A DNA stretch of 64,000 nt from JAUNBN01 sp036645935 (GCA_036645935.1 JAVXNE010000002.1:186001-250000), one strand, 5' to 3'; positions 53,196 to 63,431 are shown, counted from the stretch's first letter. Numbers and translations: made by a program. The notes: a model not told the origin generated them from the sequence alone.

Positions 53196-54068
53196 ATGAA
53201 TAAATTTGAGATTTATACTGACTGCACTTCTGATCTTTCCCCGGACCTCGTCTCTCTGATGGACGTGAAGGTAATTCCAATGCTCTACTGCGTCAACGGG
53301 CAGGAGGAATATTTCAGCCCCGGCGACTGCAATAAGAAATCTCCCCCATTCTACAATGCGCTGCGCGCAGGCGAATCTGCCAACACCACGCTGATTAACA
53401 CCGAACGCTACATTGAAATATTCTCACCCGAACTTGAGGCGGGTCGGGATGTGCTCTATATTGCTTTTTCAAGCGGCCTTTCCGGGTCGTTCAACTGCGC
53501 GCGCATTGCCTCGGGTATACTCAATGAGAAATATCCCGATAGCAAACTGCTCATCGTCGATTCACTCAGCGCCTCTCTCGGAGAGGGACTGCTCGTATGG
53601 CACACGTGCGAGCGCCGACGCGAGGGGATTTCCATCGACGACACCGCAAAGTGGGTCGAGCAAAACGCCACCAAGCTCTGCCATTGGTTCACTGTTGACG
53701 ATCTCAATCATCTCAAAAGGGGAGGGCGGCTTTCGGCTGCTGCCGCTGCAGTCGGAACGGTGTTGAACATCAAACCGGTGCTTCATGTGGACGACGAGGG
53801 TCACCTGATCCCGATAAGCAAGGTGCGCGGGCGCACTGCCTCACTTGACGCGCTGCTTGACGAGATGGGCAAAACCGCTGTAAATCCCGAGAGCCAGACA
53901 ATTTTCATCGGACACGGCGATGCCGAAAAAGATGCTCAATATGTCGCGGACGAGTGCCGCCGCCGCTTCGGCGTAAAGCAGATTTACATCAACTTCATCG
54001 GCCCCATAATCGGCACCCATTCGGGTCCCGGAACAATAGCTCTCTTTTTTATCGGCGGCCACAGATAG
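53196..54068 (+). CDS. DegV-family fatty-acid-binding protein
   Basis: The 290-residue protein shows the DegV pattern: IYTDCTSDLSPDLVSLMDVKVIPM at the start, FSSGLSGSFNCARIASGIL, IVDSLSASLGEGLLVW, LCHWFTVDDLNHLKRGGRLS and the C-terminal FIGPIIGTHSGPGTIALFF. DegV/FakB proteins bind a fatty acid for phosphorylation by FakA or act as carriers. The head-binding serines are in SSGLSGS and THSGPG. GGAGG lies 8 nt before the ATG. It ends before a strong terminator. No fakA gene is in the window. Confidence 0.92.
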   Translation: MNKFEIYTDCTSDLSPDLVSLMDVKVIPMLYCVNGQEEYFSPGDCNKKSPPFYNALRAGESANTTLINTERYIEIFSPELEAGRDVLYIAFSSGLSGSFNCARIASGILNEKYPDSKLLIVDSLSASLGEGLLVWHTCERRREGISIDDTAKWVEQNATKLCHWFTVDDLNHLKRGGRLSAAAAAVGTVLNIKPVLHVDDEGHLIPISKVRGRTASLDALLDEMGKTAVNPESQTIFIGHGDAEKDAQYVADECRRRFGVKQIYINFIGPIIGTHSGPGTIALFFIGGHR

Positions 54069-54152
54069 CAGTTGTGCTGAAATTCAAGTATTGAACGTCG
54101 CGCTTTTGCATCCGGCTTTTCCCTTTTACAAAACAAACTTGTCACAATATTT

Positions 54153-54198
54153 TGAGACGTATCCGTTTTTATCAAAACGTATACGTCTCAGTTTTTTT
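54153..54198. terminator. Terminator between degV and the small membrane protein gene
   Basis: TGAGACGTAT (54153-54162) pairs with ATACGTCTCA (54181-54190), with an inner CGTTTT/AAAACG pairing, and is followed by GTTTTTTTA. It ends degV and may act on the opposing gene. Confidence 0.9.
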
Positions 54199-54217
54199 AT
54201 TCTTCGCTCGCCCAGCA

Positions 54218-54547
54218 TTAAAGTTTTTCCGTTATCTGTGCCTTTTGGAGTTTATAAAAAACAAAAATTCCGCAGAAAATGTAAAAAATCAGAACAGCAA
54301 TCCCGATTGGCGTCTCACTGACAATCTGTCCTGTTTGCCGCGTTCCCATAAAAATGAGGTGAATTGCGGGCAACGCGCCCAATGCAGCTGCCCAAAAAAT
54401 ATCCTTGCTCAAAAGAACGCCGCTTGCAAAAAACAAAGCCAGCCAAACCGCGACAACCGGTGAGACAGCGCCGACGTCGCCAATAAGCAGCGCGCCGTAT
54501 AAAACCGTAAAGATAATCGCCGGGATGTAGAATATAAGCTTCTTCAA
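54218..54547 (-). CDS. Small membrane protein of about 109 residues
   Basis: I place the start at the TTG at 54547, because AGGAG lies 9 nt upstream and the sequence is hydrophobic from there (KKLIFYIPAIIFTVLYGALLIGD). The longer ORF to 54736 begins in non-hydrophobic sequence without a ribosome site. About four membrane helices follow (VVAVWLALFFASGVLL, IFWAAALGALPAIHLIF, IAVLIFYIFCGIFVFY). I recognise no family and assign no function. It is encoded downstream of purB on the same strand, 276 bp away. Confidence 0.65.
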   Translation of the reverse strand: MKKLIFYIPAIIFTVLYGALLIGDVGAVSPVVAVWLALFFASGVLLSKDIFWAAALGALPAIHLIFMGTRQTGQIVSETPIGIAVLIFYIFCGIFVFYKLQKAQITEKL

Positions 54548-54823
54548 CTTTGTTTTCTCCTGACAATCGCATGAAATATTTGTGCTGTGATTGTGCTGCC
54601 AACAGGATTTTCCGTCTGCCGATATGCGAATGCGTCGATGCATATCTTGCCGTTTATGCGCTTGCCGGCATGAGCGATTTACAGCAATATCACAGCGTTT
54701 CGCGTCGCTGTTGCTTGGGCTCACTTGTGACTGCACTTGTCCGATCCAGCTCGCGCATGTGCGTTTTTTATCTCACTCCACAATATACAGCAAAACAAAG
54801 CTCTCTGAAAATAGCGGAGTTTG

Positions 54824-56257
54824 CTAAACGTTCAGTTCGGAATGTTCTCCGAGCAGCTTGCGATTTGCATCGAGCAGCGGGCGTATCACATCGCCGAGAT
54901 AGTCGCGGGTCTGCGCTTCGGCAAGGCCGGTAAACTCGCGCGCATCAAGCATTTCGTCAAGCTCTGCACGGGTAAGCCCAAACGCAGGATCATTGCAAAC
55001 CCTCTTCGCAAGATCGTTTGACTTTCCGTTTTCCTTGACCTCTCGCGCCGCGGCAATTGAATGAACGCGCAGTCTTTCGTGCAGTTCCTGCCGGTCTCCG
55101 CCATTTTTCACAGCGCGCATCATGATATTTTCAGTTGCCATAAACGGCAGCTCGGCCGCGACACGGGACGCGATCACTTTTTCATAGACGATGGGGACAT
55201 CGCACACATTGAGCATGATATTGAGAATTGCATCAATGCCGAGAAACGCCTCGGCAACAGCTATGCGCTTGTTTGCAGAATCGTCGAGCGTGCGCTCAAA
55301 CCACTGCGTTCCCGCTGTGAACGCCGGATTTTGCAGATCGCATATAACGTAGCGGGAAAGAGCGCAAATTCTCTCGCAGCGCATCGGATTTCGCTTATAT
55401 GGCATGGCAGAGCTGCCTATCTGACCCTTTTCAAACGGTTCCTCCATCTCTTTAAAGGATGCGAGCAAACGCATGTCGTTCGCGAACTTCATCGCACTCT
55501 GTGCAATCCCCGACAGCACACTCATGATGTAGAAATCGACCTTGCGCGAGTATGTCTGCCCGCTCACCGGCACAATCTTTTCAAATCCGAAGGCCGCTGC
55601 GATCGATCTCTCTGCTGCGGCAACCTTTTTCTCGTCGCCGTCAAACAGCGCGACAAAGCTCGCCTGCGTGCCCGTAGTTCCCTTGCTTCCCAGCAACGCA
55701 AGGGCGTCCATCTGGTGTTCCAGCTCGAGAAAGTCCATGTGCAGTTCGCTGATCCACAGCGTCGCGCGCTTGCCGACCGTCGTGAGCTGTGCGGGCTGAA
55801 GATGTGTGTACCCGAGCGTTGGCAGCGCTTTGTATCTGTCCGCAAACTCCGAAAGCAGCGCAATGACGTTGAGTAGCTTGCGCCGAACTGTTGTCATCGC
55901 CTCCCGCATGACAAGCAAGTCGGTGTTGTCGCCGACATAACAGCTTGTCGCTCCGAGATGGATGATTCCGCGAGCGTCGGGGCATTGCTCTCCGTATGCA
56001 TAAACATGGCTCATGACATCGTGGCGGCACTCGCGCTCGCGCGACTGCGCGACATCATAGTTGATATCGTCACGATGAGCTTCAAGCTGCGCAATCTGCG
56101 CGTCGGTCACAGGCAGCCCCTGTTCCTGCTCTGCACGCGCGAGAGCAATCCACAGCTGACGCCACTTTTTAAATTTGTTGTCCTCCGAAAAGATATATTG
56201 CATCTCCTCGCTCGCGTAGCGCGAGCAAAACGGACTTTGATATCTGTCATGAGCCAT
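54824..56257 (-). CDS. purB: Adenylosuccinate lyase
   Basis: The 477-residue enzyme carries the fumarase/lyase signature GSSAMPYKRNPMRCERI (catalytic serine loop). It also has GIIHLGATSCYVGDNTDL and LGYTHLQPAQLTTVGKR, the His-containing substrate sites. It acts twice in purine synthesis: SAICAR to AICAR and adenylosuccinate to AMP. It is the last gene of the run, starting 11 bp after the purL stop. The length is like that of the longer PurB form seen in clostridia and animals rather than the 430-residue form. Confidence 0.95.
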   Translation of the reverse strand: MAHDRYQSPFCSRYASEEMQYIFSEDNKFKKWRQLWIALARAEQEQGLPVTDAQIAQLEAHRDDINYDVAQSRERECRHDVMSHVYAYGEQCPDARGIIHLGATSCYVGDNTDLLVMREAMTTVRRKLLNVIALLSEFADRYKALPTLGYTHLQPAQLTTVGKRATLWISELHMDFLELEHQMDALALLGSKGTTGTQASFVALFDGDEKKVAAAERSIAAAFGFEKIVPVSGQTYSRKVDFYIMSVLSGIAQSAMKFANDMRLLASFKEMEEPFEKGQIGSSAMPYKRNPMRCERICALSRYVICDLQNPAFTAGTQWFERTLDDSANKRIAVAEAFLGIDAILNIMLNVCDVPIVYEKVIASRVAAELPFMATENIMMRAVKNGGDRQELHERLRVHSIAAAREVKENGKSNDLAKRVCNDPAFGLTRAELDEMLDAREFTGLAEAQTRDYLGDVIRPLLDANRKLLGEHSELNV

Positions 56258-56268
56258 CTCTTCGCCCC

Positions 56269-59200
56269 CTATATTTTGAAGTATTCAACCCCGGATTCAA
56301 AAATTCCTGAGTTGAAATCTCCTTCGACATTTTTATACAGATCGCGGCCTGAACGCTCGCTGTGCCCCATCTTGCCGAGAATACGCCCGTCTGGACTGCT
56401 CAGCGCCTCAACCGCAAGCATGCTTCCATTTGGATTGTATCGCGAATCGCTCGTCGGCTCGCCCGCAAGATCAACGTACTGCGCCGCAATCTGCCCACTC
56501 TTTGCGAGAGAATCGAGCGCGTCGTGTGATCCCACAAAACGCCCCTCACCGTGGCTTACCGCGACGCTCTTTATGTCGCCGACATTCGAGCTTGCAAGCC
56601 AGGGGGAGATCGTCGAACATATGCGGGTACGCACAATTTTGCTCTGGTGACGCCCGATCTTGTTGAATGTCAGCGTCGGACAGGACACGTCGGTCTCGCA
56701 TATATCTCCGAACGGCAGCAGTCCCAGCTTGAGCAGCGCCTGGAATCCGTTGCATATTCCCAGCATCAGGCCGTCCCGTTCAAAGAGCAGCTCGCGCACT
56801 GCCTGTGTGAGCACCGGGTTTCGGAAGAAGGCCGCTATTAGCTTTGCACTGCCCTCCGGTTCGTCCGCGCCTGAAAATCCTCCGGGAAGGAACACTATCT
56901 CGCTTTGGCTCACAAGATGTGCGACATCCGCGACACTGCGCTCGACATCGGCGGGGGTGAGGTTGCGTATCACGTACACCGTCGGATTTGCGCCCGCTCG
57001 GTTCATTGCGCGCGCACTGTCCAACTCGCAGTTTGTCCCGGGGAATACAGGAATCAACACCCGCGGCCTCACAACTGTGATTTTGGGAGAGATTCTGCCT
57101 GTCGCAGCAAAATCCGCTCTCGACAAAATCTTGTTTTCACCTATGTTCTGAAACGGAAAAACGGGCGCAAGTCTATCCTCATAGGGCCGCTCGAGCTCGC
57201 GCAAATCAAGAGTGTCTTCACCCGCTTCAAAGACATATTCTCCGCTCGTATATCCGAGCGTTCTTCCCGTTTCCTCATCGCCATCAAGTTCGAGCAAAAA
57301 CGAGCCGAATCCGCTAGAGAACAGCTCCTGTGTCGAGACGTCGTCCGCAGCTTTAAACCCGATCTCATTTCCAAGGGACATCTTGAAAATCGCCTCGGCA
57401 ACGCCGCGCGCTCCGAGAGCGTACACCGAGAGAGCTTTCCCGTTTGCAATGATCTGCTCGACAGTATCCAGCGTCTTTTTCAGCGATTCAGCCCCGGGAA
57501 GCAGCGCATCCCGCATATCGGGCGAAATCAGCGCAACTCTGCTTCCCGCGCGCTTGAATTCGCATGACTGCACACGGCCGGTATTTCCGGCCGCAACGGC
57601 AAAGGAAACGAGCGTCGGTGGGACGTCGAGATTTTCAAAACTTCCCGACATACTGTCCTTTCCGCCGATTGCTGCAACCTTCAAATCAAGCTGCGCGTCA
57701 AGCGCGCCGAGCAGCGACGCGAACGGGCTTCCCCAGCGCTGAGGATCGTTCCCAAGCCGCTTGAAATACTCCTGAAATGTAAGATAAATATTCCTGCGCT
57801 CAAACCCGCTCGCGACAAGCTTCGCGACGCTCTCGACCACCGCGAGATATCCCCCACGGTATTCGCTCTTCTCCGCGACAAAGGGGTCGAATCCCCATGC
57901 CATTCCCGAGCATGTTGTGGTTTCGCTTCCCACGGGCAGCTTTGCCGCCATTGCCTGCGACGGGGTGCGCTGTGTTCTGCCACCGAACGGCATGAGCACG
58001 CTCGCAGCGCCGATTGTGGAATCAAACCGCTCGCTGAGACCTTTTTTTGAACAGACGTTGAGATCTCCGACAAGCGACTGCATCCTCTCGGCAAACGAGC
58101 CGTGCATCTCTCTTGTGTATATCTCTCCCTCGTTCACTACAACGTCGGCGTGCTTCTTTGCCCCGTTGGTGTCGAGGAAGCTTCTCTTCACATCGCATAT
58201 TATCGCACCGTTCCAGCGCATCACAAGATGCGGCTGCTCGGTGACTGTAGCGACCACGCTCGCCTCGATGTTCTCGCGCGCCGCAAGCTCGATGAATCCC
58301 GCCGCATCGCCCGCCTCAACGACGACCGCCATGCGCTCCTGACTCTCCGATATCGCAAGCTCTGTCCCGTCAAGTCCGTCATATTTTTTTGTGACCGCGT
58401 CGAGATTGACGTCAAGACCGTCGGCAAGCTCACCCACCGCAACCGAAACGCCGCCCGCGCCGAAATCGTTGCATCGCTTTATCATGCGGGATGCCGCGCG
58501 ATCGCGAAACAGCCTTTGCAGTTTGCGCTCCTCTGGAGCATTTCCCTTTTGCACTTCGGCGCCGCAGCTTGCGAGACTGTCCTCTCCGTGTGGCTTGGAG
58601 GATCCTGTCGCTCCGCCGCATCCATCACGCCCTGTGCGCCCACCGAGGAGTATCACGACATCTCCCGGGTTCGGCGTCTCGCGCCGAACATTGCTCTCCC
58701 TAACAGCCCCAACCACCGCGCCGATTTCCATGCGCTTTGCGATGTAGCCGTCGTGGTATATTTCGTCAACCAGACCGGTCGCAAGCCCGATTTGGTTGCC
58801 GTAGCTTGAATATCCTGCCGCCGCCGTTGTGACAATCTTGTGCTGGGGCAGCTTTCCGGGCAGCGTCTCTCTCACCGGCACGAGAGGATTGCCGGCCCCC
58901 GTCACCCTCATCGCCTGATAGACATACCCACGGTTTGCGAGCGGGTCGCGTATCGCGCCGCCAATGCACGTCGCCGCGCCGCCGAACGGTTCAATCTCGG
59001 TCGGATGGTTGTGTGTCTCGTTCTTGAAGAGCAAAAGCCAGTCCTCTTCACTGCCATTTACATCAGCTTTTATTTTGACCGAGCAGGCGTTGATCTCTTC
59101 GCTGTCGTCGAGATTTTTAAGCTCTCCCGTTTTTTCGAGATATCTCTTTCCTGCCGTTGCAATATCCATCAGTGTAACCGGTTTATCCGCGCGTCCGACC

Positions 59201-59964
59201 ATCTCGCGCAACGCAAGATAGCGCTCATAAGCCGCTCTCGCCAGCGGATCTTCAATTTTGACATTCTCAATATGTGTGTTGAACGTCGTGTGGCGGCAGT
59301 GATCGCTCCAATAAGTATCGATCATGCGCAGCTCTGTCACTGTGGGATCGCGCTGCTCGGTCATGAAATAGTCACGGCAAAACGCTAGATCATCCGAATC
59401 CATTGCAAGTCCGTAGCTCGCGACAAACAAGCCCAAGCGATCGCCGTCAAGCTCGCGAAACCCATCTATCGTCTTCACCTGCGTTGGAACTTCGCATCTC
59501 ATTTCAAGGCTATCGCGCATTTCAAGCGCAGACTCGCGCGCCTCAACAGGATTTATCATGTATTTTTTAATCGCACAAAGCTCTTGCTGCGAAAGCTCTC
59601 CGAAGAGCAGAAATACCCGCGCGCTCGCAACGCGCGGCCGCGCGCCGCCGCTCAACAGCTGAATACACTGCTCCGCTCCCGATGCCCTCGCGTCAAACTG
59701 ACCCGGCAGGTACTCGATAGCGAAAATCCCGTCCGCCCCGCCCGGCAGCTCAAAATAGACATCGTCCAGCTGTGGCTCTGCAAAAACGGTGTGTACGCAG
59801 CGCTCGAAAAGCTTGCGGTCGGCGCCCTGCACATCGTATCTGTTCACAACCCTCAGTTCGCGAAGGCTCTCTATGCCAAGCAGCGAGCGAAGTTCATGCA
59901 ACAACGCATCCGCCTCAACGGCATATGGTTTTTTCTTTTCAGTGTATACGCGAAATACTGCCAT
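56269..59964 (-). CDS. purL: Phosphoribosylformylglycinamidine synthase, single-chain type
   Basis: The 1231-residue protein is the large PurL: an N-terminal PurS-like part, two AIRS-type ATP domains (DTYWSDHCRHTTFNT, FKNETHNHPTEIEPFGGAATCIGGAIRDPL) and a C-terminal class I amidotransferase. The amidotransferase has a cysteine in LMLGICNGFQALL near residue 1069 and SHGEGRF with its His. It converts FGAR and glutamine to FGAM with ATP. Many Gram-positive bacteria split it into PurS, PurQ and PurL; the fused form here is like proteobacterial and some clostridial enzymes. AAGGAG lies before the ATG. It starts 9 bp after purD. Confidence 0.95.
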   Translation of the reverse strand: MAVFRVYTEKKKPYAVEADALLHELRSLLGIESLRELRVVNRYDVQGADRKLFERCVHTVFAEPQLDDVYFELPGGADGIFAIEYLPGQFDARASGAEQCIQLLSGGARPRVASARVFLLFGELSQQELCAIKKYMINPVEARESALEMRDSLEMRCEVPTQVKTIDGFRELDGDRLGLFVASYGLAMDSDDLAFCRDYFMTEQRDPTVTELRMIDTYWSDHCRHTTFNTHIENVKIEDPLARAAYERYLALREMVGRADKPVTLMDIATAGKRYLEKTGELKNLDDSEEINACSVKIKADVNGSEEDWLLLFKNETHNHPTEIEPFGGAATCIGGAIRDPLANRGYVYQAMRVTGAGNPLVPVRETLPGKLPQHKIVTTAAAGYSSYGNQIGLATGLVDEIYHDGYIAKRMEIGAVVGAVRESNVRRETPNPGDVVILLGGRTGRDGCGGATGSSKPHGEDSLASCGAEVQKGNAPEERKLQRLFRDRAASRMIKRCNDFGAGGVSVAVGELADGLDVNLDAVTKKYDGLDGTELAISESQERMAVVVEAGDAAGFIELAARENIEASVVATVTEQPHLVMRWNGAIICDVKRSFLDTNGAKKHADVVVNEGEIYTREMHGSFAERMQSLVGDLNVCSKKGLSERFDSTIGAASVLMPFGGRTQRTPSQAMAAKLPVGSETTTCSGMAWGFDPFVAEKSEYRGGYLAVVESVAKLVASGFERRNIYLTFQEYFKRLGNDPQRWGSPFASLLGALDAQLDLKVAAIGGKDSMSGSFENLDVPPTLVSFAVAAGNTGRVQSCEFKRAGSRVALISPDMRDALLPGAESLKKTLDTVEQIIANGKALSVYALGARGVAEAIFKMSLGNEIGFKAADDVSTQELFSSGFGSFLLELDGDEETGRTLGYTSGEYVFEAGEDTLDLRELERPYEDRLAPVFPFQNIGENKILSRADFAATGRISPKITVVRPRVLIPVFPGTNCELDSARAMNRAGANPTVYVIRNLTPADVERSVADVAHLVSQSEIVFLPGGFSGADEPEGSAKLIAAFFRNPVLTQAVRELLFERDGLMLGICNGFQALLKLGLLPFGDICETDVSCPTLTFNKIGRHQSKIVRTRICSTISPWLASSNVGDIKSVAVSHGEGRFVGSHDALDSLAKSGQIAAQYVDLAGEPTSDSRYNPNGSMLAVEALSSPDGRILGKMGHSERSGRDLYKNVEGDFNSGIFESGVEYFKI

Positions 59965-59973
59965 TTTATCTCC

Positions 59974-61263
59974 TTACTTCCCCGAGAGCGCGGCAAGAGC
60001 GCGCCCTCCGATATCAGATCGCTTATAAACGTTTTCAAAATCAATTGTGTCAGCAGCGTCATAGGCGCGGCGAATCGCATCGGGCAGGTTGTCACCAACA
60101 GCACACACACCGAGCACACGCCCGCCTGATGTCACGATCTCGCCGTCCTTTTGAGCTGTACCCGCATGGTATACAAAGACGCTGTCAATCCCTGTCTGCC
60201 CGCTCTGAAGCCCCGTTATCCGCTTGCCCTTCTCGTATTTTTCAGGATATCCTCCCGAGGCGAGCACGACGCATGCGGCGCTTTTGTCCGATGACCTGAC
60301 TTCAATGTCTTTGAGCGTTCCGTTCGTGGTCGCGAGCATAATTTCGAGCAGATCCCCCTCGAGCAGCGGCAACACAACCTGCGCCTCAGGATCGCCGAAG
60401 CGGCAGTTGTATTCGATGACACGCGGACCATTTTCTGTCAACATCAGCCCAAAATAGAGACAGCCTTTAAACGGGCAGCCCTCAGAGCGCATCGCGTCAA
60501 CAGTCGGCAAAAAAATATCGCGCATACATGCATCTGCAATCTCATCTGTGTAATAAGGGTTGGGCGCAATCGTTCCCATCCCTCCGGTGTTGAGCCCTAA
60601 ATCACCGTCGAATGCGCGCTTGTGGTCCATGCTGCTCGCCATCGGTGCAAGCGTCTGCCCATCTGTAAAACAGAGCACCGAAACCTCCGGTCCCATGAGA
60701 AATTCCTCTATTACGATTCTGCTCCCTGACGCGCCGAATCGGCCGTCAACCAGCATCTCACGGACAGCGTCGCCGGCCTCTCTCTCGTCGGCACAGATGA
60801 GCACTCCCTTGCCGAGCGCGAGTCCGTCTGCCTTTATAACGACCGGGTAGCGATTGCTTTTGCGGATATATTCCATGGCGTCGTCGACATCGGTGAAAAT
60901 CTCGTATCCCGCCGTCGGTATTTCGTACTTTTTCATGAGGTTTTTTGCGAACGCCTTGCTTCCCTCAATTCTTGCTGCCGCCGCGTCCGGTCCAAACGCA
61001 GGTATCCCGCGCTCTGCCAGCCGATCTACAAGTCCCAAAACGAGCGGGTCGTCCGGAGCGACAATCACATAGTCAATTCCCTCGCTTTGCGAAAAATCCG
61101 CGAGCGACTCGATATCGGTGGATTTTATGTCAACAATTTTTGCATCGTAAGCTATGCCGCCGTTGCCGGGAGCGGCATAGAGCTGCATTTTGCGCGAACT
61201 CTCCTTGAGTTTTTTAATGATGGCGTGTTCGCGTCCCCCACCGCCCACAACAAGTATCTTCAT
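59974..61263 (-). CDS. purD: Phosphoribosylamine-glycine ligase
   Basis: The ATP-grasp enzyme begins MKILVVGGGGREHAIIKKL, and has VVAPDDPLVLGLVDRL, VIKADGLALGKGVLIC, VIEEFLMGPEVSVLCFTDG, and the metal-binding RVIEYNCRFGDPEAQVVLPLL. It joins glycine to phosphoribosylamine to make GAR. I chose 61263 by family alignment. An ATG at 61275 overlaps the upstream stop (TGATG) and would add four residues, so coupled initiation there is possible. The 429-residue length is normal. Confidence 0.95.
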   Translation of the reverse strand: MKILVVGGGGREHAIIKKLKESSRKMQLYAAPGNGGIAYDAKIVDIKSTDIESLADFSQSEGIDYVIVAPDDPLVLGLVDRLAERGIPAFGPDAAAARIEGSKAFAKNLMKKYEIPTAGYEIFTDVDDAMEYIRKSNRYPVVIKADGLALGKGVLICADEREAGDAVREMLVDGRFGASGSRIVIEEFLMGPEVSVLCFTDGQTLAPMASSMDHKRAFDGDLGLNTGGMGTIAPNPYYTDEIADACMRDIFLPTVDAMRSEGCPFKGCLYFGLMLTENGPRVIEYNCRFGDPEAQVVLPLLEGDLLEIMLATTNGTLKDIEVRSSDKSAACVVLASGGYPEKYEKGKRITGLQSGQTGIDSVFVYHAGTAQKDGEIVTSGGRVLGVCAVGDNLPDAIRRAYDAADTIDFENVYKRSDIGGRALAALSGK

Positions 61264-61274
61264 GCGCGCCACCA

Positions 61275-62447
61275 TCAGTGGTGAAACAGCCGCGTCTCAC
61301 AAAACGCCATGACCATATTGAAGCGATCACACGCTTCGATAACGAGGTCATCGCGAATCGAGCCGCCCGGCTGCACAACCGCGCTGACACCGCTGCGGCG
61401 CGCGCGTTCGATGTTGTCTGCAAACGGGAAGAAGGCGTCGCTTCCGAGCGACACGCCGGTGATCTTATCGAGCCATTCACGCTTGTCGTCCTCTGTGAAC
61501 GGATCGGGCTTTTTATCAAACAGCGACGCCCAATCGAGCGAACTTAGCCACTTTTCATTTTCGGACGACACATACATGTCAATCGCATTGTCCCGTTCGG
61601 GTCTGCCAACCCCGGCTTTAAAAGGCAGCGAAAGCGTCTTGGGGTGGCGGCGGAGCTGCCACGCGTCGGCCTTGTTTCCCGCAAGCCGCGTGCAGTGAAT
61701 TCTGCTCTGCTGTCCCGCACCGACGCCGATTATCTGCCCATCACACGCATAGCAAACCGAGTTGCTTTGCGTGTATTTGAGAGTTATCAAACAGAGCAAC
61801 AGGTCGCGGCGCTGTGCTTCGATCAGCGTTTTGTTTTTGGTGACGATATCGGCGATGTCCGCGTCGGTTATCTCCCTGTCGTTGCGGCGCTGCTCAAATG
61901 TTATTCCGAAAACGTCCTTGCGCTCGATGGGTGCGGGACGATAGCTCGGATCTATCTGCACAACGGTATACCCTCCCTTGCGCTTTTCTTTGAGGATTTC
62001 GAGTGCCGCCTCAGAATAGGACGGCGCGATAATCCCGTCCGAAACCTCATGTCGCACGAGAGATGCAGTGCACTCGTCACATTCATCAGACAGCGCTATC
62101 CAGTCCCCGAAGCTGCTCATGCGGTCGGCTCCCCGAGCGCGCGCGTAGGCGCAGCCGAGCGGAGAGAGTTCTCCGTCCCCTGTAAAATACATCGCGCGCA
62201 GCGTATCGTCGAGCGGAATTCCGAGCGCCGCGCCGGCGGGGCTTACATGCTTGAAAGACGCCGCAGCACAAATGCCTGTTGCGCCTTTAAGCTCGCTCAC
62301 AAGTTGCCACGAATTCAGCGCGTCGAGCAGATTTATATACCCCGGCCTGCCGTTCAAGACCGTTATCGGAAGCTCTCCCTCGCTCATGAAAACGCGCGCG
62401 GGTTTCTGGTTTGGATTGCAGCCGTACTTCAGTTCAAGTTCCTTCAT
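61275..62447 (-). CDS. purH: AICAR formyltransferase without the IMP cyclohydrolase domain
   Basis: The 390-residue protein is only the transformylase part of PurH. It starts MKELELKYGCNPNQKPARVF and includes FKHVSPAGAALG, LKYTQSNSVCYACDGQIIGVGAGQQSR (the formyltransferase active region) and the C-terminal FFPFADNIERARRSGVSAVVQPGGSIRD. Usual bacterial PurH is about 520 residues with an N-terminal IMP cyclohydrolase domain, which is missing here. The next gene upstream (purO) supplies that activity. AAGGAGG lies before the ATG at 62447. Confidence 0.93.
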   Translation of the reverse strand: MKELELKYGCNPNQKPARVFMSEGELPITVLNGRPGYINLLDALNSWQLVSELKGATGICAAASFKHVSPAGAALGIPLDDTLRAMYFTGDGELSPLGCAYARARGADRMSSFGDWIALSDECDECTASLVRHEVSDGIIAPSYSEAALEILKEKRKGGYTVVQIDPSYRPAPIERKDVFGITFEQRRNDREITDADIADIVTKNKTLIEAQRRDLLLCLITLKYTQSNSVCYACDGQIIGVGAGQQSRIHCTRLAGNKADAWQLRRHPKTLSLPFKAGVGRPERDNAIDMYVSSENEKWLSSLDWASLFDKKPDPFTEDDKREWLDKITGVSLGSDAFFPFADNIERARRSGVSAVVQPGGSIRDDLVIEACDRFNMVMAFCETRLFHH

Positions 62448-62470
62448 GTTTTCCTCCTTATGGGCAATTG

Positions 62471-63196
62471 TCATATCTTCTTAAAGCGATTTATAATCTC
62501 GTCGTCTCTTCTGCCCGTTTTTATATTGATAAAGCGCGCGAACAGAGCAACCCTGTTGTCGCGGTTCAAGCTCTCCCACACCCGCTGCGCCAATGCTTTT
62601 GCGCTCTCTGCGCCTTCGAGAGATATGCGACGCGGCTCTCCGACAAATGAAGGGAGCGGGTCTCCGTCCTCGTCGTAAGTGTGGATAAGCCGTCCCTCGC
62701 CTGCGATAGGCGCGGCGTATTCGTAAAAATACCTCATGCAACGCTCGCTGTGCTCCCCGTCCGTCTTGAGTATTGAGAGCGCACAGGCCATAGTCCCACC
62801 ATCAATGTGGACAATTCCTGAAATTCTCGGGGTGAAGTTGGGCGCGTCCGGCTCAAACTCCCGTGTCCGAAGCGCGCTTATAAAATCTCCGCCCTCACAA
62901 AGAGCGTTGTAAATGGTGTCTGTCTGATCCCCGTTTGTGACAATGGTCTCGTATCCGAGCACGCGAACGGGGGAATAGATTATCAGCGACGGGTCTTTCA
63001 TTTTTGCCGCATCTGCCGCCTCCGTCACCAAACCGTCGCATTTCTTTGTAAACACTCTGTTTCGGCTGTTTTCGCTGCGTCCCATAATAAAATAGACCAC
63101 CACGGCACTCTCGCCGTCCCCGCTCCTTCCGACGATTATTCCACGTCCCGGATAGGTGTTTCCCGCAAGTAAGGCTTCAGCGCTCATTTTGTCCAT
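62471..63196 (-). CDS. purO: Archaeal-type IMP cyclohydrolase PurO
   Basis: The 241-residue protein resembles PurO: GNTYPGRGIIVGRSGDGESAVVVYFIMGRSENSRNRVF, followed by DPSLIIYSPVRVLGYETIVTNGDQTDTIYN. It closes the purine ring of FAICAR to give IMP. PurO is the cyclohydrolase of many archaea and some clostridia, unrelated to the PurH cyclohydrolase domain. GGAGT lies before the ATG. It starts 23 bp upstream of the AICAR formyltransferase, which lacks this activity. The pairing supports both calls. Confidence 0.9.
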   Translation of the reverse strand: MDKMSAEALLAGNTYPGRGIIVGRSGDGESAVVVYFIMGRSENSRNRVFTKKCDGLVTEAADAAKMKDPSLIIYSPVRVLGYETIVTNGDQTDTIYNALCEGGDFISALRTREFEPDAPNFTPRISGIVHIDGGTMACALSILKTDGEHSERCMRYFYEYAAPIAGEGRLIHTYDEDGDPLPSFVGEPRRISLEGAESAKALAQRVWESLNRDNRVALFARFINIKTGRRDDEIINRFKKI

Positions 63197-63431
63197 TTCG
63201 TTTACTCCTTGATATTCTATACTGAAAGTGTTAACTGTTCACGTCAACTAACGCCTTATGCAGCGCCTTTTTTCAACTTGCCCCGTGAGCGGGTCAACGC
63301 CGCAAGAGCTGCGGTTTGCCTCCGCTGCAAGCGTCAGAATGCCGGGCGTCCCAAACTCACAACCGAATTGCTGAGAATATCTCGCCGCGCGGCCACCGCC
63401 GTCTCAGCGAACGAATCGCAAGTTGCGTCTT

